From Streptomyces davaonensis JCM 4913 (GTDB taxonomy: Bacteria > Actinomycetota > Actinomycetes > Streptomycetales > Streptomycetaceae): DNA of 64,000 nt. Below, one piece after another: positions 42,418 to 51,065 of this stretch (the first letter of the stretch is position 1; each line of letters opens with the position of its first letter). The stretch is taken from NCBI RefSeq assembly GCF_000349325.1, contig NC_020504.1:1364001-1428000 (forward strand), written 5' to 3'. The notes under the pieces are model-generated. The model was not told where the DNA came from and searched no databases. It saw only the letters and a program-made list of their open reading frames with translations. The translations under genes were made by a program, and so were the position numbers.

Positions 42418-43536
42418 TCAACCGCCCGTCGCGCCACCGGAGTCGGCGGCCGGGGCGCTCGCCGCGCTGTCGGCGGAGGGAACGGAGCCGTCGGTGGGCT
42501 CTTCCGTCACAGGAGGGTCGGTGACCGGGGGCGGGCCGCTTGCCACGACGAGGGTCACCACGGAGCCGGGTGGAGCGGTTTCACCGGGCAGCGGAGTCTG
42601 GCTGATGACCGTACCGGGTGCGTGGGTGTCGGACGTCTCCTCGGTCGTCTCGGACCGCATCCCCTGGCTCTCCAGCAGCTCGCGCGCCTGGTCGACCGGC
42701 ATGCCCGTGACCTCGGGAAGCACGACCGACGTTGCCGTCTCCTCGGACGACGGTTCGCCGGTCGGTGACGGCGACTCGGGCAGGACCTCGTCGTCGGTGC
42801 CGTCGGAGCCGACCTCGCGGGCCAGACCGGTGTCCGGGTCCTCGACGTCGACGAGCTCGTACACCTCCACGGGCTGCTGTTCCGGTGCGGGCCTCACCTT
42901 GGTCATCTTCTTCTCGTCGTACGAGGCCCACTTCTTGTTGTCGCCCTTGAACTCCACCTGCGCGCCTTCGACATCGCGGTCGTAGGCGTCGAGCGGGTTG
43001 CCGCAGCTGCACTGCACGGCCGGCCGCCCCAACTCGTCGACCAGGACGGCGATACCCGCTTCGAGCAGCGCGTAGAACGCCGTCGCCTTGCCCTTCTTGT
43101 AGTCGTGGTTCTTGATGAGCGTGTCGCCCCGCAGCAGTACCGGCGTCAGCTTCTTCACGAAACCGGGGATCTCGCGCACGCTGTCGAGCCGCTGGACCCT
43201 GGCCCACTCCTCGGCCTTGCGACGGTTCTCCGGCCTGCCCAGGAAGTCGACGAGTTTCGCCTTGTCGCAACGGGCGGAGTCCTTGGCCCCGCCGTACAGG
43301 CCGGGTTCGTCGCCCCGTACCTCACCACCGATGTGGCTGAGCGCCTCGCCCAGAGCTACGTCCGCCCCGAGGCCGATCGCCTTCTTGAAGAAGGGAGATG
43401 CCGTCGGCACACCACGTGCGACTGCCTGTACCGCGACCCTGCCGGCACTGACGCACGCCGTCGCCATCAGCCCGACGACAACCAGAACCACCACGAGCGC
43501 GACGGAGCCGCGCGCCCTCCCCCGAGTACGTTTCAT
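42418..43536 (-). CDS. DUF6777 lipoprotein with PASTA domain
   Basis: 372 residues. An N-terminal membrane or lipoprotein signal (VVVLVVVGLMATAC, Cys near 28) is followed by a DUF6777-type domain (about 60-230). This contains FVKKLTPVLLRGDTLIKNH, KATAFYALLEAGIAVLVD and VQCSCGNPL with a CxC pair. An acidic linker and one PASTA domain (about 280-345, LPEVTGMPVDQARELLESQG) follow, then a Pro/Ser/Asp-rich tail. PASTA domains bind peptidoglycan, so the protein likely monitors or contacts the wall. It is the last gene upstream of the kinase pair on the same strand, with 56 bases to the regulator start. Confidence 0.82.
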   Translation of the reverse strand: MKRTRGRARGSVALVVVLVVVGLMATACVSAGRVAVQAVARGVPTASPFFKKAIGLGADVALGEALSHIGGEVRGDEPGLYGGAKDSARCDKAKLVDFLGRPENRRKAEEWARVQRLDSVREIPGFVKKLTPVLLRGDTLIKNHDYKKGKATAFYALLEAGIAVLVDELGRPAVQCSCGNPLDAYDRDVEGAQVEFKGDNKKWASYDEKKMTKVRPAPEQQPVEVYELVDVEDPDTGLAREVGSDGTDDEVLPESPSPTGEPSSEETATSVVLPEVTGMPVDQARELLESQGMRSETTEETSDTHAPGTVISQTPLPGETAPPGSVVTLVVASGPPPVTDPPVTEEPTDGSVPSADSAASAPAADSGGATGG

Positions 43537-43748
43537 GATCGCTCGTCTGCTTCCTTCCGGACGTCGATCCACGGCCGCCGGACGACGTGCCGTGGTGACG
43601 TCAGTCTGGAAGCGGAGCAGGTGATGACACATCCGTGCAGGCACGGTTCCGTGGGGCGGAGGACGGCGGTACGCGCCAGTGCGTCCACAGCTTCCCGCTC
43701 TCGCGGACGGACCCGTACCGTCCGCTGGTCCGCGCACGTCCCACCGGG

Positions 43749-45890
43749 CTAGAGAATCTCCTGCTCCACCCAAATGACCTTCCCCTCCGCGGTGTACCGC
43801 GTACCCCAGCGCCGCGACAGCTGTGCAACGAGGAACAGACCACGCCCGCCCTCGTCCAGCGTGCGTGCGTGTTGCAGCCGTGGGGAGACGCTGCTGGCGT
43901 CGTAGACCTCGCAGGTGAGAACGGACGCGCGGATCAGCCGTAGCCGGATGGGACCCGAGGCGTAGCGGATGGCGTTGGTGACCAGCTCGCTCACCAGGAG
44001 CTCCGTGGTGAAGACCATGTCGCCCAGGTCCCAGGCTTCCAGGCACCGACCTGCCACGGCACGCGCGCCGGACACCGCCGCCGGGTCGGAGGCGATGTCC
44101 CAGGAGGCCACCCGGTCGGTCCCGAGTCCGTGGATGCGGGCGATCAGCAGGGCCACGTCGTCGTCCCGTCCCTCGACCTCCAGCGTGTTCTGCACCTCGC
44201 CGCACATGTCCTCAACAGGCCGGTCAGGATTGGCCAGGGCCGCGCGGAGCCGCTCCAGACCCACGTCCGGGTCCTGCCCGCGTACCTCGAACAGGCCGTC
44301 GGTGTACAGGGCGAGCAGGCTTCCCTCCGGCAGCTCGATCTCCGCGGACTCGAACGGCAGGCCGCCCAGGCCGAGTGGCGGGCCCGGTGGGAGATCGGGG
44401 AGGTACACCGATCGATCGGGGCCGACGACCGCGGGCGGCGGATGACCGGCCCGCGCCATGACACAGGTGCGGGCCACTGGATCGTAGACCGCGTACAGGC
44501 AGGTCGCGCCGAGTTCCGACGGTGCCTGTCCACGCTCCTCGGGGGATTCCTCGGCGATGAGCCCCAGCATCAGATCGTCGAGATGGGCCAGGATCTCCTC
44601 GGGCGGCAGGTCGAGGTCGGCAAGGGTGCGTACGGCGGTGCGCAGCCTGCCCATCGAGGCCGCCGCGTTGATGCCGTGTCCGACCACATCGCCGATCACC
44701 AGGGCGACTCGTGCCCCGGAGAGCGGGATGACGTCGAACCAGTCGCCGCCCACGCCGCCGCCCGAGGGCAGATAGCGCGTCGCCACCTCGACCGTCGACT
44801 GCGCGGCGATCCGGCGCGGCAGCAGGAAGCGCTGCAACGCCAGCGCGGTGTTGCGTTCCTTGGTGTACTGGCGGGCGTTCTCGACGCCGAGTGCGGCCCG
44901 TCCGACGATCTCGTCGGCCACGAGGAGGTCGTCCTCGTCGAACGGCTCGCGCGGGGCGCGTCGGAGCAGGGTCGTCATCCCCACCACACGGCCGTGCGTC
45001 CGGACCGGGACCAGCAACAGCGCGCACGGGCCGAGGTCCGGTGCGGCCGGGCCGAGCAGTGCGTCGGCGGCGATCCAGCCTTCGCACCCCGGCCCGGACA
45101 CGGCCTCCCGGTGCGGGGCTCCGCTTGCCAGGCAGCGCGCGCCGGGTGAACCCGGCGGGAACTGCACCGGGCGCCCGACCACCGCGATCCCCTCCGGCGC
45201 GCCGCCGTCGGCGCTGCGGACCGCGACGCGCCGCAGCCGCTGGCCGCCGGTCAGCGCTCTGTCGGGGGACTCGCCCTGGAGGACGGAGTCGAGGAGGTCC
45301 ACGGTGATCAGATCGGCCAGGTCCGGAACGCAGACCTCGGCCAGGCCCTCGGCGAGGCGGAAGACGTCGAGCGTCCTGGCCGTCCACGCTCCGGCTCTGC
45401 TCAGCAGGGACAGGCGCTCCCGGGCGCGCCATCGGTCGGTGACATCGAGGACCATGTAGCAGACTCCCCGCACGACCCCCGAGTCGTCCGCCAGCCGGAA
45501 GAAGGACGTGGAGTAGGCGTGTTCCCGGTCGGGGTCGGCGCTGGTACGACCGTGGTACTCGACGTCGACGGCGGGCCGCCCGGTCTCCAGCACTTCCTGC
45601 ATGACCGACTCGATGGCCGCCGCGTCGAGCCGTGGCAGCACCTCACTCAGCCGCCTGCCCAGGCGCTCCTCGCGGGCCACGCCCCCGAGCCGCTCCAGGG
45701 CGTCGTTGATCCACACGTAGCGCAGGTCGGTGTCCATGACGGCCATGCCGATCGGGGACCGGGCCAGGAACTGCCCCACCAGGGAGTGGCCGATCTGCCA
45801 CTCTCCACTTCCGTCTTCGGCACGGTCCGCCCAGGAGCCCGAGGGCGCTGCGGACGGGTCCTGCGCCCGTCCTTGGTCGCTGGAATTCAT
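43749..45890 (-). CDS. SpoIIE-type PP2C phosphatase with PAS, GAF and anti-sigma-like ATPase domains
   Basis: 713 residues. PAS domain (about 35-150, SPIGMAVMDTDLRYVWINDALERL), GAF (about 165-320), PP2C/SpoIIE domain (about 345-560) with GGDWFDVIPLSG, LVIGDVVGHG and GHPPPAVV, and a C-terminal RsbW-like HATPase_c domain (about 580-710) with ELLVSELVTNAIRYASG. Such proteins dephosphorylate anti-anti-sigma factors and can also bind sigma or anti-anti-sigma partners. Start at ATG 45890, preceded by GAGG; a frame open through the divergent phosphatase gene is only its shadow. Divergent from a related phosphatase, with 234 bases between starts. Confidence 0.92.
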   Translation of the reverse strand: MNSSDQGRAQDPSAAPSGSWADRAEDGSGEWQIGHSLVGQFLARSPIGMAVMDTDLRYVWINDALERLGGVAREERLGRRLSEVLPRLDAAAIESVMQEVLETGRPAVDVEYHGRTSADPDREHAYSTSFFRLADDSGVVRGVCYMVLDVTDRWRARERLSLLSRAGAWTARTLDVFRLAEGLAEVCVPDLADLITVDLLDSVLQGESPDRALTGGQRLRRVAVRSADGGAPEGIAVVGRPVQFPPGSPGARCLASGAPHREAVSGPGCEGWIAADALLGPAAPDLGPCALLLVPVRTHGRVVGMTTLLRRAPREPFDEDDLLVADEIVGRAALGVENARQYTKERNTALALQRFLLPRRIAAQSTVEVATRYLPSGGGVGGDWFDVIPLSGARVALVIGDVVGHGINAAASMGRLRTAVRTLADLDLPPEEILAHLDDLMLGLIAEESPEERGQAPSELGATCLYAVYDPVARTCVMARAGHPPPAVVGPDRSVYLPDLPPGPPLGLGGLPFESAEIELPEGSLLALYTDGLFEVRGQDPDVGLERLRAALANPDRPVEDMCGEVQNTLEVEGRDDDVALLIARIHGLGTDRVASWDIASDPAAVSGARAVAGRCLEAWDLGDMVFTTELLVSELVTNAIRYASGPIRLRLIRASVLTCEVYDASSVSPRLQHARTLDEGGRGLFLVAQLSRRWGTRYTAEGKVIWVEQEIL

Positions 45891-46124
45891 CGCTGCCTCG
45901 TCCATGGCCGCTCGCGGCCGATGAGGCCGTCCTCTCCAGGATGACACCGCGATCGGGCCCGGGCAGGGTGGGCCCGGTGCTCTGTGGTCGTGCCGGCCAG
46001 TGCGCCCGCGGAGCCACCGCACGCCGGAAACCGCCGGGGTTTCACCCCGTGCCCTTCCGTACGAGAATGGTGCAGACGCCTCACGCATGGATGCCGCGCC
46101 GCCGGTGCAGTGATCGGGGTCAGC

Positions 46125-48605
46125 ATGTCGTCCACGGACAATGGCTTGGGTGCGCGCCTCTTCGCGACGAGCGCTGAGAGGGCGGCCGAGCGTGACGACG
46201 TGCTGGTGGACGCGGTCCTCAGGGCCGTCGAGGTGAGCGGGGCGCACGCCGCGAGCGTGTTCCTGGTCTCGGCCGACGGCAGTGCGCTGGTGCTGGCCGC
46301 GGCGGCGGGAATGCCGCCCTCGCTGCTGGGCGGGTGGCGGCGGATCGCGGTCAACAGTCCGATTCCGGTCGCGGAGGCCTTCCGCGCCGGGCGGACGGTC
46401 CATCTGGCCGACGCCGAAGCGACCGTACGGCGGTTTCCCCAGCTCGCGATCGCCGTGCCGTATCCGTTCGGCTCGGCCTCCGTACCCGTGGCGGCGGGGC
46501 GGGACATCCTGGGCGTGCTGGCCGTGGTGTGGGCCGCCAAGCCCGGCGGTGAGGGGTTGTCCAAGGCCCGCAGGCGGCACCTGCGCACCACGGCCGGCCG
46601 CCTTGGCACCGCGCTGGCCCGGCTCAGAGCGGGCGACACCGACGGCGGCACACCGGAGGCTCCGCTGGAGGTCCCGATCCCGGCTGTGTCCGCCGTACGG
46701 GTCGGCCTGTTCGACTGGGATGTGAGCACCGGGCGGCTGACGGCGGACGCCACGGCGTGTGCGATCTTCGGGCTGAATCCCGACGAGTTCGACGAGCGGG
46801 CGGCGACGCTGGCGGCTCAGGTGCACCCGGCGGACCGGCAGGCCTTCCGGGCCGCTGCCCGGGACGCGGTGAAGGACGGCCGGGTGCTGGCCCGGTGCGT
46901 CCGTATCCCGGAGACGGGCGGCGGGCACCGCACGATCGAGCTGTGGGGTCGGGTGCCCACCCCGCATGACGGCGCGGATGCCGCCTCCCACGTGGTGGGC
47001 GGCGTCCTCGACCTGGGCAGCGGGATGGCCGCGGCGGCAGCGCTGGAGCGGCTGGCGGACGGATTCTTCGCGCTCGACCGGGACGGGCGCATCACCTACG
47101 CCAATCACCGCCTGGTGCGGCTGGTGCACACGCGCCGCGGTGATCTGGTGGGGCGACGCCCCTGGGAGGCGCTGCCGTGGCTGGCGGATCCCGCCTTCGA
47201 GGATCGTTTCCGGGCCGCCCAGGTCTCCCAGCAGCCCGTTTCGTTCCTCGTCCGAAGCCCGCGGGAGCGGCTGCTGTTCTCGTTGCGGCCGGACACGCAG
47301 GGCACGACCGGGTGGGTGACGCCGGCCTCGGATCCCGGCCCGACCATCGCGGATGTCGTGCCAGGTCAGGATTCCGCGGGCCCCGCGCCGACGCGCCCGG
47401 GGGCCCTCTACCGCATCCTGGAGATGAGCAGCGCGCTCACCGAGGCGGTCACGGCTCTGGATGTCTGCGGCGTGGTGGCCGACCAGTTGCTGCCCGCGTT
47501 CGGTGGCCATCGGCTGGCCGCCTATGTGGTGCGCGAGGGGCGCCTGCACCTGCTGTGCCAGCGCGGCTATCACGAGAGCTTCCTGGACCGGTTCGAGGGC
47601 ATCTCCCTGCGGCAGGCCTGGGGGCCCGTCACCGGGTCGCTGGCCGGCGGCACCCCGCTGTTCATCGAGACACCGCAAGAACTGGCGCGGGCCTACCCGG
47701 AGTTGGAGGCCCTGTCGCGGTCTCTCGGGTTCCTGCCGTTGATCGCCTCCAGCCGACCCGTGGGAGCCCTCGTCCTCGGCTTCGACGAGGTGCATCGGTT
47801 CACCGGCGAGGAGCGCGGTCTGCTGTCCGCGCTCAGCGGCCTGATCGCCCAGGCGCTGGAGCGGGCGCGGCTCTACGACGCCAAGAACGCCTTGGCCCAC
47901 GGCCTTCAGCACGCCCTGCTCCCGCACGAGTTGCCGACTCTGCCGGGGGTCAACGTGACCGGCCGGTACCTGCCCGCCACCGCGTGGATGGACATCGGCG
48001 GCGACTGGTACGACGCGATCGGAACCGACCACGGCATCGCCCTGGTCGTCGGCGACGTCGAGGGCCACAACGTCGCCGCCGCGGCCACCATGGGTCAACT
48101 CCGCAGCGCGGTGCGGGCGTTCGCCTCAGCGGGCCTGCGGCCCAGCGAGGTGGTGGCCGCCACCAACCGGCTCCTGATCGACCTGGGTCCCGGCCTCCTC
48201 GCCAGCTGCTGCTACGTCCTGCTCGATCCCGCCACCGGCGCCGCCCACGTGGTCCGCGCCGGCCATTGCCCGCCCCTGCTGCACCGGCCCGACGGCCGCA
48301 CCGAGACCGTGGAGCCGCCCGGCGGTCCGCTCCTCGGCATCGACCGCGGCGCCGAGTATCCGCAGGCACCCTTGACCCTGTCGCCGGGGTGCCTGCTGGC
48401 CCTCTACACCGACGGGCTGGTCGAAACCCGCGACGCGGACATCACCGCCGGCATCGACCGGCTGCGCACCCAGCTCGCCCACGCCGACACCGACTCGCTG
48501 GACAAACTCGCCGACGCCCTCCTGCACAGCGCCAAGCACGCCCCGAAACGCACCGACGACATCGCGCTCCTCCTCACCGAGTACACCCGTGCGGTCAGCG
48601 TGTGA
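46125..48605 (+). CDS. SpoIIE-type PP2C phosphatase with GAF and PAS sensors
   Basis: 826 residues, ATG with GGGG upstream. GAF (about 20-160), two PAS-like regions (about 185-290 and 305-385, with RLADGFFALDRDGRITYANHRLVRL), GAF (about 430-585) and SpoIIE phosphatase (about 600-820) with DIGGDWYDAIGTDHG, LVVGDVEGHN and LALYTDGLVETRD. There is no ATPase domain, unlike its divergent neighbour. It should switch an anti-anti-sigma factor in response to small-molecule or redox signals. Shared intergenic DNA implies joint control. Confidence 0.9.
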   Translation: MSSTDNGLGARLFATSAERAAERDDVLVDAVLRAVEVSGAHAASVFLVSADGSALVLAAAAGMPPSLLGGWRRIAVNSPIPVAEAFRAGRTVHLADAEATVRRFPQLAIAVPYPFGSASVPVAAGRDILGVLAVVWAAKPGGEGLSKARRRHLRTTAGRLGTALARLRAGDTDGGTPEAPLEVPIPAVSAVRVGLFDWDVSTGRLTADATACAIFGLNPDEFDERAATLAAQVHPADRQAFRAAARDAVKDGRVLARCVRIPETGGGHRTIELWGRVPTPHDGADAASHVVGGVLDLGSGMAAAAALERLADGFFALDRDGRITYANHRLVRLVHTRRGDLVGRRPWEALPWLADPAFEDRFRAAQVSQQPVSFLVRSPRERLLFSLRPDTQGTTGWVTPASDPGPTIADVVPGQDSAGPAPTRPGALYRILEMSSALTEAVTALDVCGVVADQLLPAFGGHRLAAYVVREGRLHLLCQRGYHESFLDRFEGISLRQAWGPVTGSLAGGTPLFIETPQELARAYPELEALSRSLGFLPLIASSRPVGALVLGFDEVHRFTGEERGLLSALSGLIAQALERARLYDAKNALAHGLQHALLPHELPTLPGVNVTGRYLPATAWMDIGGDWYDAIGTDHGIALVVGDVEGHNVAAAATMGQLRSAVRAFASAGLRPSEVVAATNRLLIDLGPGLLASCCYVLLDPATGAAHVVRAGHCPPLLHRPDGRTETVEPPGGPLLGIDRGAEYPQAPLTLSPGCLLALYTDGLVETRDADITAGIDRLRTQLAHADTDSLDKLADALLHSAKHAPKRTDDIALLLTEYTRAVSV

Positions 48606-48711
48606 TCTGCGGCGTGGACGAACCTGAGCGTCCTCCGGCACCTGTCTTGATCCGCCCCGTCGCGACCGGCATCTCTTGCCTCCCGCGCCTCGGCCCCGTA
48701 CGCTCACCGCT

Positions 48712-48731
48712 CATACCGACCGGCTGGTATG
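48712..48731. promoter_or_regulatory. Operator-like palindrome before the dehydrogenase pair
   Basis: CATACCGACCGGCTGGTATG, 20 bases, arms complementary except for two mirrored positions. It lies 88 bases before the start at 48820 and resembles TetR-family sites. The regulator is not identified; a TetR gene lies 5 kb away. Confidence 0.5.
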
Positions 48732-48819
48732 TCATGTAACCCGCTCAGTCCACGACCACGGGCATCCGCCGATCGTCACGCGCCGCCAGTCAACGCGACC
48801 GTCCGAGGAGCCGCCGAAG

Positions 48820-49827
48820 ATGAGCACGATCAACCACCAGGTGCGCCTGGCCGCCCGTCCCGTGGGAGAGCCGCAGCCCACCGACTGGCAGCACGTGGAG
48901 GAGCCGGTCGGGCAGCCGGGCGACGGGGAGTTCCTGGTGCAGGTACTGGCCCTGTCGATCGACCCGGCGATGCGCGGCTGGATGAACGCGGGCCGGTCCT
49001 ACATCCGCCCGGTGGAGATCGGCGAGGTCATGCGCGCCGGTGCCGTGGGACGCGTGATCGCCTCCCAGCACCCCGGTTTCGCGGTCGGCGACCACGTGTC
49101 GGGGTCCTTCGGCGTGCAGGAGTACTGCGTCTCGAACGGGCTCGGCGTGACCAAGGTCGATCCGACGGCGGCCCCGCTGCCGACGTATCTCGGCACCCTC
49201 GGCATGTCGGGTCTCACGGGCTACTTCGGGCTGATCGACATCGGGCGTCCCGAGCCGGGCCAGACCGTCGTCGTGTCCGGTGCGGCGGGCGCGGTCGGCA
49301 GTGTCGTCGGGCAGATCGCCAAGATCATGGGCTGCCGGGTCATCGGCATCGCCGGCGGCGAGGCCAAGTGCCGGATGATCGTCGACGAACTCGGCTTCGA
49401 CGCCGCGATCGACTACCGCAGCGAGGACGTCCGCAAGGCGCTGCGCCGGCACGCCCCCGACGGCGTCGACGTGTACTTCGACAACGTCGGCGGCGACATC
49501 CTGGACGCCGTGCTGCTGACCCTGGCGCGCGGTGCCCGCATCATCGTCTGCGGCGCGATCTCCCAGTACAACAGCACCAAGCCGCAGGGCCCCGCCAACT
49601 ACCTCTCCCTGCTGGTCAACCGCGCCACCATGACCGGCATGGTCGTCTTCGACTACGCCGACCGCTACGCCGAGGGCATCACGCAGATGGCCACGTGGCG
49701 GGCGGAGGGCCGGCTCAAGTCCCTTGAGGACGTGGTCTCCGGCGGCGTGGCGGACTTCCCCGACACCCTCATGCGCCTGTTCCGCGGTGAGAACCACGGC
49801 AAGCTCGTGCTGAAGATCGCGGACTGA
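48820..49827 (+). CDS. NADP-dependent medium-chain oxidoreductase (alkenal/curcumin reductase type)
   Basis: 335 residues, ATG with GAGGAG upstream. MDR fold without zinc ligands: N-terminal QVLALSIDPAMRGWM, then TYLGTLGMSGLTGYFGLIDIGRP and the nucleotide loop VSGAAGAVGSVVGQIAKIMG (near 150-170), with CGAISQYN near the end. This pattern matches zinc-independent reductases of the YncB/PTGR group, which reduce alpha,beta-unsaturated carbonyls. It is the first gene of a pair with the dehydrogenase 26 bases downstream. Confidence 0.9.
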   Translation: MSTINHQVRLAARPVGEPQPTDWQHVEEPVGQPGDGEFLVQVLALSIDPAMRGWMNAGRSYIRPVEIGEVMRAGAVGRVIASQHPGFAVGDHVSGSFGVQEYCVSNGLGVTKVDPTAAPLPTYLGTLGMSGLTGYFGLIDIGRPEPGQTVVVSGAAGAVGSVVGQIAKIMGCRVIGIAGGEAKCRMIVDELGFDAAIDYRSEDVRKALRRHAPDGVDVYFDNVGGDILDAVLLTLARGARIIVCGAISQYNSTKPQGPANYLSLLVNRATMTGMVVFDYADRYAEGITQMATWRAEGRLKSLEDVVSGGVADFPDTLMRLFRGENHGKLVLKIAD

Positions 49828-49853
49828 GCGGGCGGAAGGGAGGGAGCCAACCG

Positions 49854-50906
49854 ATGAAGGCACTGACTTACCACGGCCGCCACGACATCCGCTACGGCGA
49901 CGTCCCCGACCCGGCCGTGACCAGCCCCACCCACGCGGTCGTCCAGGTGACCACGGCCGGCATCTGCGGCAGCGACCTGCACATCTACCACGGCAACCCG
50001 TTCAGCCCGGAACTGGGCTACACACCGGGACACGAATGCGTCGGCGTGGTCGTGGAGACCGGCGACCAGGTCACCCGCTTCAAGCCCGGCGACCGCGTCC
50101 TGGTGCCCGCCTCGGCGGGCTGCACCCAGTGCCGGTCGTGCGCGGCCGGGTTCACCGCCCGGTGCGAGCGCGCCAAGACCAGTACGGAACTCTGCTACGG
50201 CGTCAGCCCCCAACTCCCCGGCAGCCAGGCCCAGGCCCTCGCGGTGCCGTACGCCGACATCAACCTGGTGGCCCTGCCCGAGGGCATCTCCGACGAGGCC
50301 GCCGTCGTCCTGACGGACAACGCCCCGACGGCCTGGTACGGCTGCCGCCGCGCCCGCATCCAGCCCGGCGAGACCGTCCTGGTCATCGGCCTCGGCCCGG
50401 TCGGGCTGATGGCCGCCCAGTCCGCCTTCGCGATGGGCGCCGCGCGGGTGCTCGGTGCGGACCTGGTCGCGGAGCGCCGCGCCTTCGCCGCCGGCCTGGG
50501 GGTCGAGCCGGTCGAGGGCGAGGACGCGAAGGCCGCGGTGCGGGAGATGACCGGGGGACGCGGACCGGACGCGGTGGTGGAGGCCGTGGGCTCGGACGCC
50601 ACCATCGACCTGGCCCTCAAGTCCGTCCGGCAGGCGGGCCGCGTGAGCGTCATCGGCGTCAGCCAGAACAAGGCGTTCCCCTTCCACATGGGACTGGCGC
50701 AGATCAAGGAACTCGAGTTCGCCATCGGGCTCTGCTCGATCCACTACGAACTCCCCGCCCTGATCGCCCTCGCCCAGGCCGGCCGGATCCAGCCGGAGGC
50801 CGTGGTCTCCCACCGCTTCCCCCTCTCCCAGGGCCCCGAGGCATACGAACTGTTCGCCAACCGCTCCGACGGAGTCCGCAAGATCCTCCTCGACCCGACC
50901 GGCTGA
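49854..50906 (+). CDS. Zinc-dependent alcohol dehydrogenase
   Basis: 350 residues, ATG with GGAGGGAG upstream. Catalytic zinc site AGICGSDLHIYHG and GHECVGVV, structural zinc cluster C-x2-C-x2-C-x7-C in GCTQCRSCAAGFTARC, and the dinucleotide motif VIGLGPVGLMAAQ. The protein is of the sorbitol/threonine-dehydrogenase-like MDR group. Adjacent to the NADP-dependent reductase, so they probably process one small carbonyl or alcohol pathway; the substrate cannot be told. Confidence 0.92.
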   Translation: MKALTYHGRHDIRYGDVPDPAVTSPTHAVVQVTTAGICGSDLHIYHGNPFSPELGYTPGHECVGVVVETGDQVTRFKPGDRVLVPASAGCTQCRSCAAGFTARCERAKTSTELCYGVSPQLPGSQAQALAVPYADINLVALPEGISDEAAVVLTDNAPTAWYGCRRARIQPGETVLVIGLGPVGLMAAQSAFAMGAARVLGADLVAERRAFAAGLGVEPVEGEDAKAAVREMTGGRGPDAVVEAVGSDATIDLALKSVRQAGRVSVIGVSQNKAFPFHMGLAQIKELEFAIGLCSIHYELPALIALAQAGRIQPEAVVSHRFPLSQGPEAYELFANRSDGVRKILLDPTG

Positions 50907-50947
50907 CCGATTCGGTCAATCTCCCTACCCGTCAGTAGACACGGGCC

Positions 50948-50975
50948 GTTCTGAATGGAACGCTCGCTCCAGAAC
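50948..50975. promoter_or_regulatory. TetR-type operator candidate before the CSLREA gene
   Basis: A 28-base imperfect dyad: outer arms GTTCT and AGAAC around TGGAACGCTCGCTCCA (50956-50971; 12 of 16 positions symmetric). The TGGAnCG...CGnTCCA form is typical of TetR-family sites. It precedes the exported protein and esterase genes; the TetR gene after the esterase is a natural candidate regulator. Confidence 0.5.
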
Positions 50976-51065
50976 GCGACGACCCCGTTCGCCGCACGAG
51001 CCTCGCACCATGCACACCGGTAAGTCCTCGTACGCCCGGAATCCTCGCCGAGAGGAGTGCATCCC

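Noticed and set aside
45891..48098. Long minus-strand extension of the PAS-GAF-PP2C protein
   Set aside because: It runs antisense through the divergent phosphatase gene. The ATG at 45890 with GAGG is a sound start.
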